A stretch of DNA of 64,000 nucleotides from JBEKCB01 sp052139675 (GTDB lineage Bacteria; Planctomycetota; Brocadiia; CAIUPP01): assembly GCA_052139675.1 (NCBI GenBank), contig JBKQWE010000062.1, positions 8,682-72,681 on the forward strand, read 5' to 3'. Below are positions 27,712 to 35,480 of the stretch, piece after piece (position 1 is the stretch's first letter; each line of letters begins with the position of its first letter). Made by a program: the position numbers and the translations under genes. Below the pieces are notes generated by a model. That model was not told where the DNA came from and did no database searches. It saw only the letters and a program-made list of their open reading frames with translations.

Positions 27712-29136
27712 TCAGAAGTAGAGGTCCCTGTCGTCCGTCTCGCGGATTCGGCGGAGCCGATCGGCCAACTGCTCCTTGAGTTGCCCTTCCTCCATCCTCG
27801 CCAGTTCGGCCGCGACGGCCTTCTCGCCGGCGGCGCGCGTCTCCGGCGCGGCGTAGTCCACCAGATACTCCATCAACGTGGAGAGCGCGTTGGGCGTGCA
27901 GAAGCGCTTGATGAAACCGGGGATCGCGAACTCCATGAAATGCTCGCCGGTGCGGCCCAGCCGGTAACAGGCGGTGCAGAAACTCGGCACGTATCCGTCC
28001 TCGATCAGGCCGCGCATCACCGCGTCGAGCGGGCGCACGTCGCCGAGGGAGAACTGCTCGCGCTCCATGCGCTGCGCGTCGCCGGACTCGGTGTAGCCGC
28101 CGATCTCGATGCGGCTGCCCGCGTCAATCTGCGAGACGCCGAAGGCCATCACCTCGCGCCGGAGCTCGGGCCGCTCGCGCGCGGTGAGGATCAGGCCGGT
28201 GTACGGCACGGCCAGGCGCAGGATCGCGATGAGGCGCTTGAAATCGCGGTCGCTCACCCGGAATTCGCCGCCGAGTTCCACGCCGCACGCCGGTTGCAGC
28301 CGCGGGAAGCTGATCGTGTGCGGGCCGCAGCCGTGGCGCGACTGGAGATAAAGCGCGTGCGAGACCAGGCCGAGCGCCTCGAAGCGCCAGTCGCAAAGCC
28401 CGAACAACGCGCCGATGCCCACGTCGTCGCAGCCGGCCTCCATCGCGCGGCTCAGCCCGTCGAGCCGGTAGAGGTAGTCCGCCTTGCGCGTGCCCGCCGG
28501 GTGAACGCGCGCGTACGTCTCATGATGATAGGTCTCCTGGAAAATCTGGTACGTGCCGATTCCCGCCTGCTTGACGGTCACATAGCCTTCATGGTCAAGC
28601 GGGGCGGCGTTGATGTTCACGCGCCGGATTTCGCCGTGGCCCGCGCGCGTCGCGTAAGCCGTCCGGACGGCGCGGGCGATGAAATCGGCGTCGTACTTCG
28701 GATGCTCGCCGAAGACGAGGATCAGCCGCTTGTGGCCGACGCGCTCGAGCGCCTCGACCTGCCGGCGCAACTCCGCGCCGTCGAGCGTGCGGCGGACCTG
28801 CGCCCGGTTGGAGCGGCGGAAGCCGCAGTAGCGGCAGTCGTTCACGCACCGGTTGCCGACGTAGAGCGGCGCGAAGAGCACGATGCGGTTCCCGTAAACC
28901 GCGCGCTTGAGCTCGCGCGCGGCCTCGAAGATGCGCTCGACCTGCCTGGGCCGGTCGGCCTTCAGGAGCAGGGCGGTTTCTTCCACCGTCAGCGCGCTCT
29001 TGGCCAGGCTCTTGGCGATGACGTCGTCCACTTGCCGGTCGTCCGGCCGCGCGCCGGCCAGCAGCCCTTCGAGACGCGCATCGTCAATGAAGTCCACCGC
29101 GCCTTCGCTCAATTTCATCGTCGCCGACATTTTCAT
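27712..29136 (-). CDS. hydG: [FeFe] hydrogenase maturase HydG (tyrosine lyase)
   Basis: 474 residues. The radical SAM motif C97-x3-C101-x2-C104 lies in NRCVNDCRYCGF, and the C-terminal auxiliary cluster motif CxxC-x22-C starts at FCTACYRLGRTGEHF. HydG cleaves tyrosine to p-cresol and dehydroglycine, and builds the Fe(CO)2CN synthon at its auxiliary cluster. GAGGT lies 6 bp before the ATG. A palindromic repeat separates it from hydE upstream. Full length and intact. Confidence 0.96.
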   Translation of the reverse strand: MKMSATMKLSEGAVDFIDDARLEGLLAGARPDDRQVDDVIAKSLAKSALTVEETALLLKADRPRQVERIFEAARELKRAVYGNRIVLFAPLYVGNRCVNDCRYCGFRRSNRAQVRRTLDGAELRRQVEALERVGHKRLILVFGEHPKYDADFIARAVRTAYATRAGHGEIRRVNINAAPLDHEGYVTVKQAGIGTYQIFQETYHHETYARVHPAGTRKADYLYRLDGLSRAMEAGCDDVGIGALFGLCDWRFEALGLVSHALYLQSRHGCGPHTISFPRLQPACGVELGGEFRVSDRDFKRLIAILRLAVPYTGLILTARERPELRREVMAFGVSQIDAGSRIEIGGYTESGDAQRMEREQFSLGDVRPLDAVMRGLIEDGYVPSFCTACYRLGRTGEHFMEFAIPGFIKRFCTPNALSTLMEYLVDYAAPETRAAGEKAVAAELARMEEGQLKEQLADRLRRIRETDDRDLYF

Positions 29137-29152
29137 CGCTGCACCTCATGCT

Positions 29153-29253
29153 ACCACGACGACACGACGGGCACGACGAACGGCGCACGACGAACACTGG
29201 GACAAAGCATTACCGTAACAGTAGTTCCGTCGTGCTCGTCGTGTCGTCGTGGT
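29153..29253. repeat. Palindromic repeat, ACCACGACGACACGACG family
   Basis: Left arm 29153-29181 and right arm 29224-29253 are near-exact reverse complements rich in CGACGACAC. The right arm forms the last codons and stop of hydE. Confidence 0.8.
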
Positions 29254-30304
29254 GCAATTTTGCGCCGTCGCGGTGAATCAAAGCGCCGCCCGGTCCGATT
29301 CCGACTTTCCGCCCGATCGAAAGAATCCTCTGTCGCAGGCAACCCTGGCAGGCTTCCGCCGTCTCGGCGATGCAGGCCTTGCCCGGGTAAATCTCGTAGA
29401 GCGCGCGGTACTTCACCGGCGTCAGGTTCGGCATGACGACGTTGGCGCCGCGCCGGAGGCCGAGCTCGCGTCCGCCTTCGGTGTTGAGCGTCGCCAGCGC
29501 GGTGGTGCTCGGGATATTCGCCCGCGGGCAGGCGAGCCGCGTCAGCGCCAGGACCTTGTACGTCATCTCCTCGGTGTTCGGGACCTGGTCGGAATCGCGC
29601 GCCCGGAAATCGGCGGGGCTCCGCCCAAGCGGCGTGTTCGGGTGCGGCAGATACGGGCCGACGCCGATCATGTCGAGGCCGAGCGCCCGGAACAGGGCGA
29701 CATCCTCCGCCAGGCTCTCGTAAGTCTGGCCCGGAATTCCGATCATTACGCCGCTTCCGACCTCGTAGCCGAGTTCGCCGAGGCGGCGGAGGATCGCGAT
29801 GCGGTCCGATGGCGCGGCGAGCGGCGGATGGATTCGCCGGTAGAGATCCGCGTCCGAAGTCTCGAAGCGCAGCAGGTACCGGTCGGCGCCGGCGGCGCGC
29901 CAGCGCGCCAGGTCCTCGCCGGGGCGCTCGCCGAAGCTGAGCGTCACGGCGAGCGCCGTCTCCGACTTGATGCGGCGGATGGTCGCCGCCATCGGTTCGG
30001 TGGCGATGCCGTAATCTTCGCCGGACTGCAGCACCACCGTGCCGTATCCGTAATCCACCGCCTTGCGGACGCAGCCGAGGATTTCCTCCGCAGTCATCCG
30101 GTAGCGCGCCAGCGCCTGATGTCCGGCCCGCAGCCCGCAGTAAGCGCAGTTGCGGACGCAGCAGTTCGAGATTTCGATCAGCCCGCGCAGGTGGACCTCG
30201 TCGCCGACGTTCCGCCGTCGGGTTTCATCCGCGAGCCGATAGAGATCCTCGAGGCGCGCCGGGCGCTCTTCGCGAAGCCACAGGATGATATCGCTTTTTT
30301 CCAT
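29210..30304 (-). CDS. hydE: [FeFe] hydrogenase maturase HydE
   Basis: 364 residues of the BioB-like radical SAM family. C49-x3-C53-x2-C56 occurs in NCCVRNCAYCGLR, with the HydE-type segments VVLQSGEDYG, TLSFGERPGEDL and GIPGQTYESLAED. HydE processes the HydG-derived synthon during 2Fe subcluster assembly. The last dozen residues (LHHDDTTSTTELLLR) are encoded by the palindromic repeat and are not family sequence. It lies 25 bp after the REC-kinase gene in the same operon. Confidence 0.94.
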   Translation of the reverse strand: MEKSDIILWLREERPARLEDLYRLADETRRRNVGDEVHLRGLIEISNCCVRNCAYCGLRAGHQALARYRMTAEEILGCVRKAVDYGYGTVVLQSGEDYGIATEPMAATIRRIKSETALAVTLSFGERPGEDLARWRAAGADRYLLRFETSDADLYRRIHPPLAAPSDRIAILRRLGELGYEVGSGVMIGIPGQTYESLAEDVALFRALGLDMIGVGPYLPHPNTPLGRSPADFRARDSDQVPNTEEMTYKVLALTRLACPRANIPSTTALATLNTEGGRELGLRRGANVVMPNLTPVKYRALYEIYPGKACIAETAEACQGCLRQRILSIGRKVGIGPGGALIHRDGAKLHHDDTTSTTELLLR

Positions 30305-30329
30305 TCCTGCCGATCTTCCCCGTACGCGG

Positions 30330-31463
30330 TCAGGGCTGGGTGTCCGGCTCCAGCACGACCGTGAATGTGCTTCCTTCGCCCGGCTTGCTGACGACGCTGA
30401 CCTGGCCGTGATAGAGGTCGGCCAGTTTCCGGACGATCGAGAGGCCGAGCCCGCTGCCGAGGATGTGCCGCGTCTTGTCGTTCCGGACGCGGGCGAAATC
30501 GGTGAACAACCGCGCGGCTTCCGCCGGCTCCAGGCCGATGCCGGTGTCCGCGACGGCGATGGTGATCGGGCCCTCCGACGCGGAGAGCGTGACGTCCACG
30601 CGGCCGCCGTCGCGGTTGTACTTGACGGCGTTCGAGACGAGGTTGTTGAGGATCATTTCCATCTCCAGCCGGTCGGCGGTGAGCTTCAGCGGCCCGGTCG
30701 CGTGCAGCTCGAGGGCGATGTTCCGCGCCTTCGCCTCCGCGGCGACGATCTCCAGCGCCGCGCGCGCGACCTCGACGAGATCCAGCTCGACCGCTTCGCG
30801 CTTCTTCAGGCCCGACTCGATGCGCGTGAGGTCCAGCAGGTCGAGGATCATGATGCGCATCTGCTCGGCCCGGATGAGACAGCGGTCGAGCATGCGGTCG
30901 TGCGCCGCCGGGTCCGGGCGCGTCCACGGGTCCTTGAGAATGTGCAGGTAGCCCTCGATCGCGCAGATCGGCGCCTTGAGCTCGTGAGCGAGGACGGAGA
31001 TGAACTCGAAACGCGCCTGGCGCTTTTCCTGCGCGAGCTTGCGCGCCTGCCGCGTGACGATCATGCGGCCGGCCGCCTTGCGCACGGCGTTGCGCAGCTC
31101 TTCGGGCGTGAACGGCTTGGCCAGGAAATCGTACGCCCCGCGCTTGGTGGCCGCAACGGCCGTCTCCAGCGAGGCGTAGGCCGTGATCATGATGACGAGG
31201 ATGTCCGGCTGCCCGGAGACGACCTGATCGAGCACGTCCAGCCCGCTGATACCGGGCAGCTTGTAGTCGAGCAGCAGGATGTCCGGAGGCGTGGCGCGGA
31301 TTTTTTCGAGCGCTTCCTCGCCGGTGGCGGCGTGGTCGGTGACGAAGGCGACCTCGCCCTCCGCCTCGGGCATGCGGACCGCGTAATCCTTGAGCACGCG
31401 CACGACGCCGGTGCGCATGCCGGGCTCGTCGTCCACCGTCAGGATCCGAAGCGTCTCGGGCAT
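30330..31463 (-). CDS. Receiver-histidine kinase hybrid (REC-HisKA-HATPase)
   Basis: 377 residues. The receiver domain (residues about 5-125) has TVDDEPGM, phospho-acceptor D66 in LLLDYKLPG and Lys in FLAKPF. A HisKA helix follows with H160 in VLAHELKAPI, then an HATPase domain with NLVSNAVKYN, DTGIGL and GSGLGLSIV. There is no membrane segment and no DNA-binding or enzymatic output. GGAGG sits 6 bp before the ATG, and the gene starts 1 bp after the sensor gene stop. It is the obvious phospho-acceptor of the hydrogenase-like sensor kinase and could relay to an unlinked regulator. Confidence 0.92.
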   Translation of the reverse strand: MPETLRILTVDDEPGMRTGVVRVLKDYAVRMPEAEGEVAFVTDHAATGEEALEKIRATPPDILLLDYKLPGISGLDVLDQVVSGQPDILVIMITAYASLETAVAATKRGAYDFLAKPFTPEELRNAVRKAAGRMIVTRQARKLAQEKRQARFEFISVLAHELKAPICAIEGYLHILKDPWTRPDPAAHDRMLDRCLIRAEQMRIMILDLLDLTRIESGLKKREAVELDLVEVARAALEIVAAEAKARNIALELHATGPLKLTADRLEMEMILNNLVSNAVKYNRDGGRVDVTLSASEGPITIAVADTGIGLEPAEAARLFTDFARVRNDKTRHILGSGLGLSIVRKLADLYHGQVSVVSKPGEGSTFTVVLEPDTQP

Positions 31464-31464
31464 C

Positions 31465-33462
31465 TCATTCCTCCTTCTCGCGCCGGGGCAGGATGACCGT
31501 GAAGGTCGAGCCGGTCGGTCCGGCGGCGGGGTTCGCGTTCGACTCGACGCGGATGTCGCCGCGGTGCATCTTGACGATGCCGTAGGTCACCGACAGGCCC
31601 AGCCCGGTCCCGCGCCCGACCTGCTTGGTCGTGAAGAACGGCTCGAAGATCCTGCGCAGGTTCTCTTTGGGGATGCCGACGCCGGTATCGGAGACGATCA
31701 GGCGCACGGTCCGTTCGTCGCCGTTCGTGCGGAGCGTGAGCGTGCCACCGTCCGGCATTGCCGCCTGCGCGTTGGTCACCAGGTTGATGAGGATCTGCAC
31801 GACCTGGTCCGGGTCCACCTCCGCGACCGTGTCCGCGGCGAGGTGCTCGAAGCGGACCGTGATGTTCGCGGGAAAGTGGATCGCCTTGATGTTCCGGTCC
31901 ACCAGCTCGCGCAGGTCCGTCGGCTGCGGGACGATTTTGTTCTGGCGCGCGAAGTGCAGCAGGCCGGACACGATCTTCTTGCAGCGGTCGGCCTGGTCGG
32001 CGATGAGGGTCAGGTCCTCGCGGAGCTTGGCGTCATGGACGTCGCTCAGCAGCAGGTGCGCGTACATGAGGACGACGCCGAGCGGGTTGTTCATCTCATG
32101 CGCGATGCCGGCGGCGAGCTGGCCCATGCTGGCGAGTTTCTCCGTGTGCATCAGCGCTTCCTGCACCTTCGCGAGCTGCTCGTTCGAGACGCCGAGTTCC
32201 TTGACCGTCTTGCGGAGCTGGTCAATCGTGTAGGGCAGGCACATCTCGCTTTCCGCCAGGGCGCGATGAATGGCGGTGGCGTGCTCGCGGCAGGTGTCAT
32301 AGCCGCAGGCGCCGCAGTTGAGCTCGTCCTCGGGCTTGAGCTTGCCCATCCGGGCGAGGATGCTCGTCATCTCCTCCGGCGACGGCACGGGGATCCGCTG
32401 GTCGTTCGGCGCGAAGCCGCGCGAGAGGTCGAGTCCCTCGAACTCCTTCGGGACAACCGGGCCGCCGCGGCGCTCTTCGGGCCGGAGGCGCGCGCGGACA
32501 TATTCGCTGATGCGGGCGCGCCGCGCGAACAGCGGCAGCGTACTGCTCATGCCCGCGCCCATGATGCACCCGGTGCAGCAGAGCGTCTCCAGCAGCCGCG
32601 CGTCCATCGTCCCGGCCTCGAACTCCTTGATCGCGTCCGCGAAATTGGACCGTCCGTCGGCGGCGATCACCTGGCCGGCGATGAGGTCCTCGCCGATCGC
32701 CGCCGCCTGCAGCAGGCCGCGGCTGATGGAGAAGAGCGCGCCGGAACCCGCGCGCGGCGGGTCGAACTCGCCCGGCTCCGCCGATTCGGGCTTGATCCCG
32801 GCCTCCGCGAACATCTGCCAGAGCTCGACGAAAGTCAGGACGCCGTCCATCTCGCTGCCGACGTGGACCGTGTGCGATTCCTGCTTTTTCGCGATGCAGG
32901 GGCCGACGAAGACGACTCGCAGTTCCGGCCCGTAGAGCCGCCGCAGGCACCGGGCGGTGGCGATCATCGGCGAGACGATCGGCGCCAGGTGGTCCACGAG
33001 CTGCGGATGGTAGCGCTCGACATAGGTCACGACCGCCGGGCACGTCGTGGCGATGTATCGCCGGCCGTCGTTCTTCGCCAGCAGTTTCCGGTAGGCATCG
33101 GCGACCAGGTCCGCGCCAGCGGCGACTTCTGCGACCTTGCTGAAGCCCAGGCGGCGCAGCATGCCGACGAGCCGCTCGGCGCTGATGTCCGTGAACTCGG
33201 CGGGAAAGCTGGGCGCCAGGCAGACCGCCGTCGGCGCGCCGGAATCCAGCAGCGCGCGCACTTCCCCGATGGAGCCGATCACCTGCTTCGCGCGCTGGCT
33301 GCAGACCCTCACGCAGTTGCCGCAGTTGATGCAGCGCTGGCCGATGATCTCCGCCTGGCCGTCCGAGATGCGGATCGCCTTCGCCGGGCATTCGCGCACG
33401 CAGGTGTAACACACCCGGCAGCGCTCTTTGATCGTCTCGACAAATGACTTATTGGATGGCAT
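31465..33462 (-). CDS. [FeFe]-hydrogenase-like sensor histidine kinase
   Basis: 665 residues. Two [4Fe-4S] ferredoxin motifs (C15,18,21,25 and C44,47,50,54) precede an H-cluster domain with its three cysteine motifs: TTCPAVV (C141), GPCIAKK (C189) and LCCTGCIMG (C295/296/299). A further Fe-S motif CGACGYDTC...C (C383,386,391,408) follows. Then come HisKA (H455 in AAGIAHEMNNP) and HATPase (NLVTNAQAAM, DTGVGIP, GTGLGLSV). The architecture fits sensory (group C-type) hydrogenases expected to report H2 or redox state. The proton-relay cysteine of catalytic enzymes is replaced by T140. It overlaps rex by 14 bp; cytosolic. Confidence 0.92.
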   Translation of the reverse strand: MPSNKSFVETIKERCRVCYTCVRECPAKAIRISDGQAEIIGQRCINCGNCVRVCSQRAKQVIGSIGEVRALLDSGAPTAVCLAPSFPAEFTDISAERLVGMLRRLGFSKVAEVAAGADLVADAYRKLLAKNDGRRYIATTCPAVVTYVERYHPQLVDHLAPIVSPMIATARCLRRLYGPELRVVFVGPCIAKKQESHTVHVGSEMDGVLTFVELWQMFAEAGIKPESAEPGEFDPPRAGSGALFSISRGLLQAAAIGEDLIAGQVIAADGRSNFADAIKEFEAGTMDARLLETLCCTGCIMGAGMSSTLPLFARRARISEYVRARLRPEERRGGPVVPKEFEGLDLSRGFAPNDQRIPVPSPEEMTSILARMGKLKPEDELNCGACGYDTCREHATAIHRALAESEMCLPYTIDQLRKTVKELGVSNEQLAKVQEALMHTEKLASMGQLAAGIAHEMNNPLGVVLMYAHLLLSDVHDAKLREDLTLIADQADRCKKIVSGLLHFARQNKIVPQPTDLRELVDRNIKAIHFPANITVRFEHLAADTVAEVDPDQVVQILINLVTNAQAAMPDGGTLTLRTNGDERTVRLIVSDTGVGIPKENLRRIFEPFFTTKQVGRGTGLGLSVTYGIVKMHRGDIRVESNANPAAGPTGSTFTVILPRREKEE

Positions 33463-34138
33463 GTTCGGTTCCCATCTCCCGCGCGGAGGCGGCCACCTTC
33501 CGGGCTGGAGCTTGCCGGGCGAAGTAGGCGACCTTTTCGAGCGACACGGCGACGTCCATGTTCTCGACGTACACGTCCGGCGGGACGCGCAGCCGCGCCG
33601 GCGCGAAATTGAGAATTCCCTTCACGCCGGCCTCCACGAGCGTGTCGGCGACTTTCTGCGCCTCCGAAGCCGGGACCGTGATGATCGCCACGCGGATATC
33701 CTGTTCCGCCACGATCCGGGAGATCTCGGTGTCCTGGTAACAGGTGCAGCCGTTGATGACCTGCCCGACCTTGGCCGGATCGTTGTCGAAGGCGGCGACG
33801 ATGGACAGCTTCGGCCACCGGCCCGCGGAATAAACGGTGATGGCCCGGCCGAGGTGCCCAAGGCCCACAATCGCCACGCTCTGCCCCTGCGCCGCGTCGA
33901 GGAGGCCGTCTATGCAGCTCATCAGCTCGGCGATGCAGTAACCCCTGATCGGCGTGCCGTTATAACCGACGGCCATCATATCGCGCCGGACCTGCTCGGC
34001 CGAAACGCCCGCCATCGTCGCGAGCTGATGGGAGTAGATGTGCCGCGCGCCGCCCGCCGCCTCCGCTGCGAGAAGCCGGCGATACAGGCTGAGCCGCGCG
34101 ACAATCTTCTCCGAGATAATCGCAGTTTTTTCAGGCAT
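33449..34138 (-). CDS. rex: Redox-sensing transcriptional repressor Rex
   Basis: 229 residues. An N-terminal winged helix (IVARLSLYRRLLAA, AEQVRRDMMAVGYNG) precedes a Rossmann NAD(H) domain (AIVGLGHLGRAI, AAFDNDPAKVG) and the C-terminal swap helix ending NMDVAVSLEKVAYFARQ. Rex represses fermentation and hydrogenase genes and leaves DNA when NADH is high. First gene of the hydrogenase-sensor operon, with TTGACA-17-TACAAT upstream and a Rex-like operator at the transcription start, so autoregulation is likely. A decayed copy of its 5' end lies about 340 bp upstream. Confidence 0.94.
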   Translation of the reverse strand: MPEKTAIISEKIVARLSLYRRLLAAEAAGGARHIYSHQLATMAGVSAEQVRRDMMAVGYNGTPIRGYCIAELMSCIDGLLDAAQGQSVAIVGLGHLGRAITVYSAGRWPKLSIVAAFDNDPAKVGQVINGCTCYQDTEISRIVAEQDIRVAIITVPASEAQKVADTLVEAGVKGILNFAPARLRVPPDVYVENMDVAVSLEKVAYFARQAPARKVAASAREMGTEHAIQ

Positions 34139-34170
34139 CGGAGCCAGCCATCGTTACAGAGCTAACAGCG

Positions 34171-34185
34171 TTACAACTTTCACAA
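34171..34185 (-). promoter_or_regulatory. Candidate Rex operator
   Basis: Minus strand TTGTGAAAGTTGTAA resembles a Rex box (TTGTGAA half-site and degenerate opposite half). It begins about where transcription should start. TTGTGAAA and the following GTAACGCTGTTAG are preserved in the decayed upstream duplicate. Confidence 0.5.
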
Positions 34186-34192
34186 CGCTTTA

Positions 34193-34221
34193 ATTGTAAC
34201 TTGCGTCGTGAGCTGTGTCAA
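34193..34221 (-). promoter_or_regulatory. Promoter of the rex-hydrogenase sensor-hydEFG operon
   Basis: Minus strand TTGACA, 17 bp, TACAAT. It is one of the best matches in the window, immediately followed by the Rex-like operator. Confidence 0.75.
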
Positions 34222-34411
34222 GTGTCTTATCGTCGTGAAAATAGATAGCCGCGCCTCGCGCGGTGGCTCCCGCTCGCGCCATCCGCGAGGCCCCGTTCAG
34301 CCCGCGCTGTCCGATGTGTGCCACCGCAGCGCGTCGTTCATCTGCGCCGCCTGTAGCGCGCCACCCGTAGTGCGGCCGTTGATCGTGCCGCCTGCCACGC
34401 GCGCGGCCGAC

Positions 34412-34536
34412 GCGGGAAGCCGGCGATACAGGCTGAGCCGTACAACGATCTTCTCGGAGATAATAGCAGTTTTTCAGGCATCGGAGTGAACCGTCGTTAC
34501 TAAACTAACAGCGTTACGCTTTTCACAATGCCTCCA
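34412..34536 (-). pseudogene. Decayed duplicate of the rex 5' end and promoter region
   Basis: About 115 bp matches the rex start region and its upstream DNA. After a one-base deletion in the A run following MPEK, the frame encodes TAIISEKIVVRLSLYRRL, nearly identical to Rex residues 5-22, and then diverges. Most coding differences are at third positions, suggesting an old paralogue that decayed. The TTGTGAAA...GTAACGCTGTTAG operator-like segment is retained. Confidence 0.75.
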
Positions 34537-34566
34537 TTTTAGGTTCCGTGCACCGGGTCTAATCCC

Positions 34567-34797
34567 ACCGGCTTTCAGCCGGTTGACTTTCAGTAGGTCT
34601 TTTCTTCGTTAGCGCATTTCTTGCGAAAGGCCTGAGATGGGCGCTCGTCATCCTGAACGAAGTGAAGCATCTCACACGCAGCGCGTGAGCGGCGCAAGGG
34701 GTGTGAGATTCCTCGCTACGCTCGGAATGACGCTCGCCACTTCAGTGGCTCTTTCCGCGACTTTCAGTCGCGACTCAACCAACCGCCTTTAGGCGGG
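34567..34797. repeat. Cluster of small hairpins with TTCAG/TTTAG loops
   Basis: Four members share a design but not stem sequence: ACCGGCTTTCAGCCGGT (34567-34583), GCCACTTCAGTGGC (34736-34749), CGCGACTTTCAGTCGCG (34756-34772) and CCGCCTTTAGGCGG (34783-34796). Stems covary while the loop is kept. Confidence 0.7.
34647..34731. repeat. Palindromic repeat, GTCATCCTGA family
   Basis: GTCATCCTGAACGAAG...CTCACAC pairs with GTGTGAGATTCCTCG...GGAATGAC. Same family as 13644-13758. It lies inside the hairpin cluster. Confidence 0.75.
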
Positions 34798-34858
34798 AGT
34801 GGTTTAGCCTGCAGGATGGGGCGGGTCAGGTGTCCTCTTGGTGTTATTCGCGGACGTG

Positions 34859-35431
34859 TCAGACGCCTTCGGGGCCTGGACCGTAGCCATCAATGTCCAT
34901 GCGCCCTTCGTTTCCATCGAGGACCAGCGGCGCACGGAATTGCGCAGCGTACGGCTGGCCGCGGTTGCCCAGCAGGTTGGTCCCTTTTTCAAACCGGCAA
35001 CCGCGAATTTCGACCGGCCCATCGAAGGTGCAATCCAGGAAATTCACGAACTCGTGAAACACCGTGTCCTTGAGTGCAAAAATACTGCCGTCTTTGTTTC
35101 CTTCGCCATTACTGAACTCCACCGGTCCGACGAACTCGCATCGCTCAATCTCCGCTCCCTTGAAGAAGTAGCAGCAATAAAAGCTTCCCTTCGCCGCTTC
35201 CACGCGCGTGCTAGTCAGGGTCAGACGCTCCAGGAAGTAGACCATTGGCGCGTCCAGGGAGTTTAACCGGCAGGCGTGGAACTCGATTCGCTCTGCGACG
35301 GAGTCTCCTTGGCATGACTTCAGTGGAGGGCACAGAGTGCGCAGTTCGATGGGTTCAAGTATTTCGGCGTTGGTAACCGCAGAACCGGCTTTCAGCCGCC
35401 GCAACGCCTCGATGGCGGAGATGCGTTCCAT
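34859..35431 (-). CDS. Hypothetical protein with pentapeptide-repeat-like C-terminal half
   Basis: 190 residues. The second half repeats a loose five-residue rhythm with central F/L (CEFVGPVEFSN, FVNFLDCTFDGPVEI, GCRFEKGTNLLG), as in pentapeptide-repeat beta-helices. The first half (MERISAIEALRRLKAG) looks helical. GAGG lies about 6 bp before the ATG. Base composition is lower in GC than the neighbours, and the gene sits at the edge of a repeat-rich interval, so acquisition is possible. Function unknown. Confidence 0.6.
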   Translation of the reverse strand: MERISAIEALRRLKAGSAVTNAEILEPIELRTLCPPLKSCQGDSVAERIEFHACRLNSLDAPMVYFLERLTLTSTRVEAAKGSFYCCYFFKGAEIERCEFVGPVEFSNGEGNKDGSIFALKDTVFHEFVNFLDCTFDGPVEIRGCRFEKGTNLLGNRGQPYAAQFRAPLVLDGNEGRMDIDGYGPGPEGV

Positions 35432-35480
35432 TGCGCCTCACATGTCGCAGGGCGGATTCGGCGTGCCTTGCTGCGGGCGT

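Larger units (their letters stand above)
34222..34858. other. Gene-free interval with duplicate and hairpin repeats
   Basis: About 640 bp holding the decayed rex duplicate (34412-34536), four TTCAG/TTTAG-loop hairpins and one GTCATCCTGA palindrome. No intact gene is supported. Confidence 0.6.

Noticed and set aside
31465..33462. Catalytic [FeFe] hydrogenase
   Set aside because: H-cluster domain is fused to a histidine kinase and lacks the proton-relay cysteine, so a sensor role fits better.
34208..34489. 93-codon plus-strand frame
   Set aside because: Antisense to the decayed rex duplicate; no ribosome-binding site.
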